Positions 1 to 5,418 of a DNA stretch of 5,418 nucleotides are shown here, piece by piece. A model generated the notes under the pieces. That model saw only the letters and a program-made list of their open reading frames with translations. It was not told where the DNA came from and did no database searches. The DNA is from Bacteroidales bacterium (lineage in GTDB: Bacteria > Bacteroidota > Bacteroidia > Bacteroidales > Muribaculaceae), in assembly GCA_900767075.1 (NCBI GenBank), contig CAAFXX010000412.1:1-5418 (forward strand), in the 5' to 3' direction. The stretch's first letter is position 1. Each line of letters opens with the position of its first letter. Made by a program: the position numbers and the translations under genes.

Positions 1-122
1 ACGGCGAAGTAGTAAACAGCGAAGATCAGCGCAACATCAAGGTCATCGACGCCTCCTCTTTCAAAATGTGGGATTATGGCTTGACCGAGGCCGAGAATGC
101 GATAATCTACACCAAGCAATAG
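1..122 (+). CDS. 3' end of an unidentified protein-coding gene
   Basis: The third forward frame is open from the window edge to a TAG at 120-122 and gives 39 residues, beginning GEVVNSEDQRNIKVIDASSF and ending ENAIIYTKQ. The piece is hydrophilic and mixed alpha/beta in character, with no membrane segment. Its codons are more GC-rich than the sequence after it, and a strong terminator follows about 60 bp downstream, both of which support a real gene end. I do not recognise the family from this tail and assign no function. It may be the last chromosomal gene before the AT-rich polysaccharide segment, or the last gene of an upstream operon. The start and most of the protein lie outside the window. 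Confidence 0.7.
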   Translation, partial: GEVVNSEDQRNIKVIDASSFKMWDYGLTEAENAIIYTKQ

Positions 123-151
123 AAATCCAAATAATTCACTATCTTTGCGGT

Positions 152-171
152 ACTGATAGCCCCGTATCAGT
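152..171. repeat. Perfect 7-bp inverted repeat after the first gene
   Basis: ACTGATA (152-158) and TATCAGT (165-171) are exact reverse complements around a 6-base GCCCCG loop. The repeat lies 30 bp after the stop codon of the first gene and 12 bp before the terminator stem. No run of T follows, so it is not a terminator by itself. It could be a 3' mRNA hairpin or a protein-binding site; the sequence does not decide between these. Confidence 0.5.
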
Positions 172-183
172 TGCGTTGAATAC

Positions 184-225
184 CCCTCTCGACAGACCGA
201 TAGATCGGGCGTTGAGAGGGTTTTT
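184..225 (+). terminator. Rho-independent terminator
   Basis: CCCTCTCGAC (184-193) pairs with GTTGAGAGGG (211-220) through nine Watson-Crick pairs and one G-T pair. The 17-base interior contains a second small hairpin, CCGA/TCGG around TAGA (197-208). Five T (221-225) follow the stem immediately. This is a classic intrinsic terminator on the + strand and should end the transcript of the gene stopping at 122, separating it from the downstream polysaccharide genes. Confidence 0.88.
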
Positions 226-233
226 CATTCGAT

Positions 234-255
234 TCTGTTACCCGTCTGTTACCCG
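234..255. repeat. Tandem duplication of an 11-bp unit
   Basis: TCTGTTACCCG occurs twice with no gap (234-244 and 245-255), starting 8 bp after the T run of the terminator. A related GGTTACAAA follows at 277-285. Two exact adjacent copies suggest either a slippage duplication or paired protein-binding sites. No recombinase gene is visible in the window, so a role in integration cannot be supported. Confidence 0.6.
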
Positions 256-695
256 GCCTCCGAAGTGGCGTTTATTGGTTACAAATAAGCCAATATATCA
301 TAGTGAGTTACAACCTATTTTAGAAAGAAGTAATAGATTTTGCATCGGAAAAAAGGGCTGTAAAGAATATTTAATCTATAATATCTCTATTTTTTTCTGG
401 TCGTTTGTTTTTTTAAGAAAAAGTAGGAGGAGTCTTGCTGCAATTAATTGTATGTTAACTCCAATTCTGCAATCATATCGGATAATTCAAGATCCATATA
501 ATACAAATGTCTCCTCATTTGTGGAAGAGACTATCTCCATTAAATCATCTTGCCGGCAGCAGACTTTTAGCGTTGCTGGATGTATAGTATCATATCAATT
601 CCAAGTACTTACGGATTTATCTCAACATTCTGCTACAAAATTCAATCGCCGATATTTCGGCCAGATTCTCTTCGATGGACTGATGGTAGTTGCCG

Positions 696-725
696 TTGCA
701 TACAAAAATTGGTTAGGTAAATATC
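696..725 (+). promoter_or_regulatory. Possible Bacteroidetes-type promoter for the glycosyltransferase gene
   Basis: TTG at 696-698 is followed after 19 bases by TAAATATC (718-725). Spacing and position resemble the Bacteroidetes -33 TTTG / -7 TAnnTTTG promoter, but the -7 box lacks the final TTTG. Transcription would begin near 732, giving a leader of about 18 bases before the ATG at 750. The match is weak, and the genes may instead be read from a more distant promoter. Confidence 0.2.
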
Positions 726-749
726 GCATAATCGCATAAAGTAAGGTAT

Positions 750-2000
750 ATGGGTAATAAGAAGAAAATACTGTTCGTGTGCCAGTATTTCTACCCTGAG
801 ATATTTCGTGGTAATGATGTCGCCTTTCATTGGGCAGAGGAGGGACATGATGTGCATGTAGTGACCGGCATTCCGAACTATCCGGATGGGGTATTCCATA
901 AAGGGTATGGGATGTTTAAGAACAGAAATCAGGTGGTGAATGGAGTACGAGTGACACGTCTGCCTATCTTTCCTCGTGGCAACAATAAGATTATGCTGAT
1001 TCTGAATTATTTCAGCTATTTCATAGTGGCTTGGGGATATGTGCTGTTTCTCGCTATCAGCCATAAGTACGATTTTGTGTTTGTGCAGCAGTTATCGCCA
1101 GTTATGATGTCAGCTCCTGGTGTTCTTTATAAGAAACTTCGTAAGGTGCCTCTCTATACTTGGGTGCTGGATTTGTGGCCGGAGAGTCTGGCTGCTGCAG
1201 GAGGTATCAACAATAGACATATTCTGGGATTCTTTAATCACTTTGTAAAGAGTGAATACAAGTGGAGTGATAAGATACTGACTAGTTCGAAGAGTTTTGA
1301 TCTGAATATTCTGAAGTATGGGAATTACAAGGATAAGATTGTGTATTATCCTCAATGGTCAGATGGTAATGGTTCGAACATGGATTGCACGAATCTCGCG
1401 GATATTTTAAATGAGAAGGGGATTGATGAAGAAATGGTTTTTGATGAAAGAAACTTCAAGGTGATGTTTGCTGGTGCTGTAGGAGAAGCTCACGGAATGG
1501 AATGCAATCTACAAGCTGCATTGCTGACAAAAGAGCGCAAAGATATTAAATGGGTGATTGTGGGTGATGGACGCAGGATGTCTTGGGTACAGCAGTTTGT
1601 AAAGGAACATGGGCTTGAAGAGACGGTATTGACTTTGGGAAGGTATCCGTCTGAAACTATGCCTCTGTTTTTTAAAAAAGCAGATGTAATGTTGGTTTCG
1701 CTTACGGATTCGCCTCTATTCAATTTGTATGCTCCTGCAAAGATCAGTTCGTATATGGCTGCGGGTCGTCCTATCATTGCAAGTCTAAATGGTGAGGGCG
1801 CTGAAGTGGTGAAGGATGCTGAATGCGGATGGCATGTGGCACCTGGTGATGCACAATCGCTTGCTAAACTTGTAGTCCGGCTCTCCGAAACCGCCAAGGA
1901 GACGTTGGCTCAAAAGGGTGCCTCTGGTAGAGCCTTCTATGAAGAAAATTTTATGAAGGAGAAATGTTTGAGGAACCTTGATGAGATAGTAGGATGTTAA
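750..2000 (+). CDS. WbuB-like family 4 glycosyltransferase
   Basis: This 416-residue protein is full length for a GT-B fold retaining glycosyltransferase of family GT4, WbuB-like subgroup. Such enzymes transfer a sugar from a nucleotide donor to a lipid-linked acceptor on the cytoplasmic face of the inner membrane during capsule or O-antigen synthesis. The N-terminal domain begins with a beta strand, KKILFVCQYFYPE (5-17), then GNDVAFHWAEEGHDVHVVTG (21-40) and the WbuB-type segment TWVLDLWPESLAAAG (137-151). A hydrophobic stretch at about 81-103 may attach to the membrane. The C-terminal donor-binding domain has FAGAVG (240-245), VIVGDGR (269-275) and APAKISSYMAAGRPIIAS (328-345). Serine stands where many GT4 proteins have the second Glu of the EX7E motif (about residue 334). 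The ATG at 750 is preceded by a weak AAGG at 743-746. The next gene starts 29 bp later, suggesting an operon. Donor and acceptor sugars cannot be told from sequence. The gene is much AT-richer than the lacZ-like gene at the right end. Confidence 0.9.
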   Translation: MGNKKKILFVCQYFYPEIFRGNDVAFHWAEEGHDVHVVTGIPNYPDGVFHKGYGMFKNRNQVVNGVRVTRLPIFPRGNNKIMLILNYFSYFIVAWGYVLFLAISHKYDFVFVQQLSPVMMSAPGVLYKKLRKVPLYTWVLDLWPESLAAAGGINNRHILGFFNHFVKSEYKWSDKILTSSKSFDLNILKYGNYKDKIVYYPQWSDGNGSNMDCTNLADILNEKGIDEEMVFDERNFKVMFAGAVGEAHGMECNLQAALLTKERKDIKWVIVGDGRRMSWVQQFVKEHGLEETVLTLGRYPSETMPLFFKKADVMLVSLTDSPLFNLYAPAKISSYMAAGRPIIASLNGEGAEVVKDAECGWHVAPGDAQSLAKLVVRLSETAKETLAQKGASGRAFYEENFMKEKCLRNLDEIVGC

Positions 2001-2029
2001 AACGATAATCATAAAATGTAATATTGTTT

Positions 2030-3034
2030 ATGAATACTATTCTCATATACGGAATCATCTTCGTAATTCTTATTGCTTTAGAGTTGGTATACTTTAAGAT
2101 TGCTGATACATTCAACATTATTGATAAGCCTAATGAGAGGTCGAGCCATTCGACGATTGTTCTGAGGGGTGGTGGAATTATTTTTCTTTTTAGTCTTTGG
2201 ATATGGAGCGTATTTTTGAGCTTCCCATATATCTGGTTCCTTTTGGCTGTGACTCTCGTTGCCGGTGTTAGTTTCATAGATGATATCCGATCTCTGCCCG
2301 ATTTTGTAAGACTAGTGGCTCAATTTATTGCCATGGCGATGATGTTTTATCAGTTGGACATTTTGCACTTGGATATGTGGCGGATAGTAATTTTGGCTCT
2401 TATCGTATGTGTGGGTGCGTCAAACGTGATTAACTTTATGGATGGCGTAAATGGTATAACGGGTGCCTATGCTATGGCATCTTTGATTCCACTCGCCTTG
2501 CTGAATAATACAATGGATTTTGTGGAACAGTCGTTGATTGTGACAGTAGTGTTGGCTGATATCGTATTCTGTTTCTTCAATTTTCGCCAAAAGGGAAAGG
2601 CAAAATGCTTTGCTGGTGATGTGGGTTCAATCGGGATTGCATATATACTTCTGTTTCTGATTGGTAATCTTGTACTCGCAACTGGAGATGTAACCTTCCT
2701 GATCTTCCTTCTCGTATATGGTGTGGATGGCTGCTTGACTATTGTGCATCGTATTCTGTTGCATGAAAATCTTGGTGAGGCGCATCGTAAGCATGTGTAC
2801 CAACTTATGGCGAATGAGTTGAAGATAGGTCACGTTAAGGTTTCGAGTTTCTATGCGTTGCTGCAATTGGTGATTTCGCTTGGCTTTGTGTACTTGTGTC
2901 CTGATACGGTCGTAGCGCATTGGATTTATTTGATAAGCGCAATTATTGTGCTTGCATTGATATATGTGTTGTTTAAAAAGAAGTATTATCATTTGCATGA
3001 AGAATACCTTGCGTCTTTAAAAAATGGACAATAG
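2030..3034 (+). CDS. Polyprenyl-phosphate sugar-1-phosphate transferase (WecA/WbpL/MraY family)
   Basis: This 334-residue, highly hydrophobic inner-membrane protein should move a HexNAc-1-phosphate (GlcNAc, FucNAc or similar) from its UDP carrier onto undecaprenyl phosphate, the first committed step of a polysaccharide repeat unit. Family hallmarks are in the usual order: DKPNERSSH (32-40), the FIDD acidic pair (D84, D85), NVINFMDGVNG (132-142), FAGDVGS (194-200) and the cytoplasmic AHRKHVYQ (251-258). Roughly ten membrane segments separate them, and the tail is charged. Length is normal and no key motif is missing. I chose ATG 2030 over the in-frame TTG at 2024, because ATG is preferred and the extension adds only two residues; neither has a clear Shine-Dalgarno, as is common in Bacteroidetes. 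The gene follows the glycosyltransferase by 29 bp and is probably co-transcribed. Such a gene commonly closes Bacteroidales capsule operons. The precise sugar is undetermined. Confidence 0.93.
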   Translation: MNTILIYGIIFVILIALELVYFKIADTFNIIDKPNERSSHSTIVLRGGGIIFLFSLWIWSVFLSFPYIWFLLAVTLVAGVSFIDDIRSLPDFVRLVAQFIAMAMMFYQLDILHLDMWRIVILALIVCVGASNVINFMDGVNGITGAYAMASLIPLALLNNTMDFVEQSLIVTVVLADIVFCFFNFRQKGKAKCFAGDVGSIGIAYILLFLIGNLVLATGDVTFLIFLLVYGVDGCLTIVHRILLHENLGEAHRKHVYQLMANELKIGHVKVSSFYALLQLVISLGFVYLCPDTVVAHWIYLISAIIVLALIYVLFKKKYYHLHEEYLASLKNGQ

Positions 3035-3714
3035 AGATAAAACGCTTTCATCTTGCCCCATCAGTATGTAACTTCGGTTGTGTAATACTTGCAGGAACAT
3101 GGCACACGGTTGAAGTAATAGAATCATCAGTAATTTATGAGACGAAAGTGGCTGCGAGACGCTTGATGAATTTATTGCAAAAAAGGATAACTCTGAAAAT
3201 TCCGAAACATTGCCAATTATCTACCTATTGGAAATATTAAAAATAATTCGCATTTTTATATCACAGTATAGAGATGTCATAAAGTGTAAAACGATCGCTA
3301 CAACCCCGTGACCTTAAAAATAAAGAACTGTTATAACATATTGATGCATAAAGGGCAAAAACATTTGGGTCCGATCCCTGTTTTGAGGGGGGGGGTAATC
3401 AATGAATTGTCGTCCGCTTTTCTTTTTTGTTGTGTGTCGCAAATGTACGTTGTGAGCTTAATTGTAAAAAAGTAGGTTACATTCAATGACGTGCTGTATA
3501 TTCCTGAATGAGACTGATTCTGCGTAGTTTAGTAATATCGCTGTGCTCCCTCAATTTGGTTTTAATGTATCGTAGATATCCCTTCGAGCGCATTGTTCGT
3601 ATTCGGGAAAAATGTCCACAGCCGCGGCTTGTTTCGTTTTAAGTTCAGATAGGCGTTTTGAGGCGTTTGTGGATGTAGGTGGTCTTACCGGTTTTGCTGT
3701 CGGTTGTACACTCC
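3035..3714. other. Decayed or non-coding AT-rich stretch
   Basis: These 680 bp carry no complete gene. The first 200 bp hold an open + frame without an in-frame ATG before 3166; it ends at TAA 3238-3240 and reads protein-like (HLAPSVCNFGCVILAGTWHT and onward). It may be the tail of a gene whose front was deleted. Later come an imperfect hairpin (3356-3385), a run of nine G (3387-3395) and a stop-rich stretch. From about 3669 another + frame reads FVDVGGLT, faintly like the VYGVDGCLT segment of the WecA/WbpL-type protein. That hint suggests the relic called at 3715 may begin here in another frame. No terminator is evident directly after the gene ending at 3034. Confidence 0.5.
3387..3395. repeat. 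Homopolymer of nine G
   Basis: Nine consecutive G follow an imperfect hairpin whose outer arms are CAAAAACA (3356-3363) and TGTTTTG (3379-3385). Runs of this length can change length by polymerase slippage. No reading frame crosses it in any of the three forward registers (TGA just before, TAA or TGA just after), so it does not switch a protein visible here. It is also a place where sequencing errors are common. Confidence 0.8.
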
Positions 3715-3945
3715 TTGAGGAAGTCCGTTCACTTTGCAGCCCATTTGTCGAGCATGCCACATTATGTAGTTGTTTCTGCAGCCTATGCACTTTTGCAGGT
3801 TGTGATCTCGTTCGGAGCCATCTATCTGCCAGTCAACGGATGGGTTTATTTCGGGATTGTAGTCGTATTGCTTTCCATTGCCTACGTGTTGTTCAAAATG
3901 AAATATTACTGTCTTCACGAAGCATATCTTCAAACGAAAAGGTAA
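3715..3945 (+). pseudogene. Truncated relic of a second WecA/WbpL-type sugar-1-phosphate transferase gene
   Basis: The frame ending at TAA 3943-3945 encodes AYALLQVVISFGAIYL, WVYFGIVVVLLSIAYVLF and KMKYYCLHEAYLQ. This matches the C-terminus of the intact upstream protein (FYALLQLVISLGFVYL, WIYLISAIIVLALIYVLF, KKKYYHLHEEYLA). Over the two gap-free blocks I count 27 identical residues of 46; the loop between them is four residues shorter. Further upstream, LRKSVHFAAHLSSMPH is a plausible decayed version of the HRKHVYQLMANELKIGH segment, with one residue missing and both motif histidines lost. All earlier catalytic motifs (DKPNERSSH, the acidic pair, NFMDG, GDVGS) are absent. It can therefore have no transferase activity, although an ATG at 3679 leaves an 88-residue frame open. 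The divergence argues for a relic of a different family member, not a fresh duplication of its neighbour. The left edge is uncertain and may reach about 3669 through a frameshift. Confidence 0.85.
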
Positions 3946-4011
3946 AAATAGTAACGGCGGTGTATTGGCAGGTCCCGGAGTTCATGCTTTGGGACTTGTC
4001 CGTTATATGTA

Positions 4012-4053
4012 AACGCAAAAGCCGCAACCTAAAAAGGTTGCGGCTTTTGCGTT
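4012..4053 (-). terminator. Perfect 18-bp stem terminator, probably bidirectional
   Basis: AACGCAAAAGCCGCAACC (4012-4029) and GGTTGCGGCTTTTGCGTT (4036-4053) are exact reverse complements around a 6-base TAAAAA loop. The stem begins 13 bp beyond the minus-strand stop codon of the beta-galactosidase gene, so it is most simply that gene's terminator. No long T run follows outside the stem on either strand, but each 3' arm carries TTTT (GGCTTTTGCG), so pairing of the GC-rich core alone would leave U-rich RNA behind it. The symmetry lets it also stop transcripts arriving from the polysaccharide side. Confidence 0.8.
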
Positions 4054-4066
4054 GGTTGTCCGTCGG

Positions 4067-5418
4067 CTACCGTCCTCCGGTGACGGGCTGCAGCAGGAAG
4101 TTGAATGAGTAGTCGCCGTAGGGCAGCAGGTATTCGGGACGGGGGAGCCGTCCCCAGCTGTTGACGCACCCCAGTCCGGACTGGACGCTCTCGATATTGA
4201 CGTGCGTGCGGCCGTCGGGCACGAGGTCGCCCGGGTGGCGGACATATTCCGGCGAGCCGTTGTCGAGCTGCGGGATGGCAAACGGGATGGCCGATGCCGA
4301 GAAGTGGCGGTCGGAGCAGATCTCCACGCCCAGGCCCGAGTCGTCGGTCAGCCGCCACCAGCGCAGTCCGCTGCGCGTTCCCGACTCCTGCGGGCTGACG
4401 TATTTCATATGGAACTGGTCGGCGACGCGCTGGGCGTAGCGTCCCACGAAGGCGGCGCCGGAGCGGTCGGCGTAGTTCTCCATCGGGCCGCGGCCGTAAT
4501 ATTCCACGGCGTCGAACATGCCCGGGGTTTCGAAGGCCATGCCGAAGCGCATCAGGTCGGCGACGTCCTTGCGCGCGGGGTCGGCGGTCATCGTTTCGCT
4601 GATGCGCACCGAGCCGTCGGCCGCAACGGTGTAGGTGAGACGGAGCCGGGCGCCGACGGCGGGGATCGTGTAGTCTGCGACGGCTTTCACTTCGCTGTCG
4701 CCGGGCGTAAGGGCGAAGCCTGTGAGCTGCGGTTCGGCCTTGGCCCACATCCGGCTGTCGGGGTATTTTCCGGTCTGGCGCACGCCGAGGTCGTTGTCCG
4801 TGGCTGCGCGGTAGAAGTTGGGCCGCACGGGACCGGCCAGCAGCTCGACGTTGCGCAGGCGGTAGGAACGGATGAAGCCGCTCTTCGGATCGAACGAGAC
4901 CGAGAATCCTTCGCCCGAAACGGTTTTGTCCGCCACGCGGAGCGTCCCGGCGGGAGCGGTCGCGGCGAAGCGTGCCGCGGGGTCGTCCCCGCGCAGCGTC
5001 AGCTGGTCGGCGGCGACTTCATAAAGTGCGTCGAGCAGTCCCTGCCGTTCGCGGAGCTGGTAACGCACCGTGAGCAGCAGTTCGCCGCCCAAGGCATAGA
5101 CCTGTTCGGGTTTGTAGCTCAGCGTCACGGCGGCAGTGGTCTGCGGAGCCACGTCGAGACGCTCGACCGTGCCGCTCAACACGGGCTGTCCGTCGGAGGT
5201 GATCTCCCAGAGCAGGCGGTAGGGCGAAAGGTCTGTGAAAAAATTCTCGTTATAGACGTTCACGACGCCGTTTTTCAGGTCGCGGGGCGTGGTGTGGATC
5301 GGCCGGTGCTGGTGCTTCACCTCGTAGGCGTGGGGATGCCATGAGCGGTCGGAGGCCAGCACGCCGTTGCAGCAGAAGGTGCTGTCCGAAGCGTCCGTGT
5401 CGTTGTAGTCGCCGCCGT
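4067..5418 (-). CDS. GH2 beta-galactosidase, C-terminal part (LacZ-like)
   Basis: The minus-strand frame is open from the right edge of the window to a TAG at 4067-4069, giving the last 449 residues of a long GH2 enzyme that hydrolyses terminal beta-galactosides. The visible part begins GGDYNDTDASDSTFCCNGVL, the end of the catalytic barrel. It matches E. coli LacZ DFGDTPNDRQFCMNGL and keeps the residues equivalent to sodium ligands F601 and N604 (visible F14, N17). A beta-sandwich domain follows (about 38-125), then the large C-terminal beta-galactosidase domain with YRAATDND (202-209), YYGRGPMENYADR (306-318) and SGLRWWRLTDDSG (349-361). NSW (419-421) corresponds to the LacZ segment holding W999. 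The catalytic glutamates and any signal peptide lie beyond the edge, so location is unknown; Bacteroidales relatives are often periplasmic or surface enzymes for host or dietary glycans. The gene is very GC-rich and convergent with the AT-rich polysaccharide genes. Confidence 0.95.
   Translation of the reverse strand, partial: GGDYNDTDASDSTFCCNGVLASDRSWHPHAYEVKHQHRPIHTTPRDLKNGVVNVYNENFFTDLSPYRLLWEITSDGQPVLSGTVERLDVAPQTTAAVTLSYKPEQVYALGGELLLTVRYQLRERQGLLDALYEVAADQLTLRGDDPAARFAATAPAGTLRVADKTVSGEGFSVSFDPKSGFIRSYRLRNVELLAGPVRPNFYRAATDNDLGVRQTGKYPDSRMWAKAEPQLTGFALTPGDSEVKAVADYTIPAVGARLRLTYTVAADGSVRISETMTADPARKDVADLMRFGMAFETPGMFDAVEYYGRGPMENYADRSGAAFVGRYAQRVADQFHMKYVSPQESGTRSGLRWWRLTDDSGLGVEICSDRHFSASAIPFAIPQLDNGSPEYVRHPGDLVPDGRTHVNIESVQSGLGCVNSWGRLPRPEYLLPYGDYSFNFLLQPVTGGR

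Larger units (their letters stand above)
226..749. other. AT-rich intergenic stretch with no convincing gene
   Basis: This stretch of about 520 bp separates the terminator from the glycosyltransferase gene. A long + strand reading frame crosses it (68-739), but that frame overlaps the real end of the first gene, runs through the terminator, has a GTG start with no ribosome site and gives a protein of unnatural composition, so I do not call it. The only clear structure is a tandem 11-bp repeat at 234-255. Short minus-strand frames between 444 and 594 look faintly protein-like but are broken by stops. The stretch may be a decayed part of the polysaccharide locus or a long 5' regulatory region. 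Confidence 0.5.

Noticed and set aside
444..594. Two short minus-strand frames (490-594 and 444-518) with protein-like residues such as DDLMEIVSSTNEETFVLYGS and MDLELSDMIAELEL
   Set aside because: They are only about 24-35 codons, lie in different frames, are bounded by stops, and frames of this length occur often by chance. A translated search could revive them as a pseudogene.
68..739. Long + strand open frame of 223 codons
   Set aside because: It starts at GTG inside the end of the real first gene in another frame, passes through the terminator at 184-225, lacks a ribosome site and has no recognisable domain or natural composition.
3440..3447. Minus-strand TACATTTG matching the Bacteroidetes -7 box
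   Set aside because: No TTG/TTTG box lies at the expected distance upstream, and no minus-strand gene follows, so a chance match is likely.
3971..3997. Weak inverted repeat GGTCCC/GGGACT after the relic
   Set aside because: The stem is only about 6 bp including a G-T pair, with a 14-base loop and no T run, next to a far stronger hairpin at 4012-4053.
3612..4112. + strand frame of 166 codons
   Set aside because: It crosses the terminator hairpin and the end of the GH2 gene and overlaps the relic in another frame. Only its 3666-3686 part may retain homology to the transferase family.
4029..4748. Minus-strand frame of 239 codons inside the GH2 gene
   Set aside because: It is extremely Arg- and Pro-rich, overlaps the convincing GH2 frame on the same strand and runs into the terminator stem.
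4202..5344. Long + strand frame of 380 codons opposite the GH2 gene
   Set aside because: Its translation is rich in Gly, Val, Ala and Arg and has no domain. It is the usual antisense shadow of a GC-rich gene; the opposite frame is a clear LacZ-type protein.
1..5418. CRISPR array, tRNA, rRNA, insertion sequence or invertible promoter
   Set aside because: I found no spaced repeats, cloverleaf-like segments, transposase or recombinase coding sequence, or paired inverted repeats flanking a promoter in the window.

Overview
The window most resembles a Bacteroidales chromosome, perhaps an Alistipes-like member of the Rikenellaceae. This is inferred from the protein families, the poor Shine-Dalgarno sequences and the GC-rich LacZ-type gene at the right end. 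Base composition changes sharply: the right end (about 4060-5418) is very GC-rich, the left tip (1-122) is intermediate, and everything between is clearly AT-richer. The middle reads as a horizontally acquired surface-polysaccharide segment set in a richer chromosome.

Layout. Positions 1-122 hold the last 39 codons of an unidentified + strand gene, followed by a short inverted repeat and a good rho-independent terminator. About 520 bp of AT-rich sequence without a convincing gene follows, including a tandem 11-bp repeat. Two complete + strand genes come next: a WbuB-like family 4 glycosyltransferase (750-2000) and a polytopic polyprenyl-phosphate sugar-1-phosphate transferase of the WecA/WbpL type (2030-3034). 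About 680 bp of apparently decayed sequence follows, with a run of nine G. Then comes a truncated second copy of the end of a WecA/WbpL-type gene (about 3715-3945). A perfect 18-bp hairpin (4012-4053) separates this from the 3' third of a GH2 beta-galactosidase gene on the minus strand, which runs off the right edge.

Function. The WecA/WbpL-type enzyme would load the first sugar phosphate onto undecaprenyl phosphate at the inner membrane. The family 4 enzyme could add the second sugar to that lipid-linked product. This gene pair is typical of the 3' end of Bacteroidales capsule or O-antigen operons, but the upstream genes expected in a full locus (flippase, polymerase, other transferases, regulators) are absent here. 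The main observation is the relic at 3715-3945: a diverged C-terminal piece of the same family as the intact gene, lying just downstream of it. It suggests that one polysaccharide locus was replaced by another at this chromosomal position. I see no clearly new biological system, RNA gene, CRISPR array or intact mobile element.
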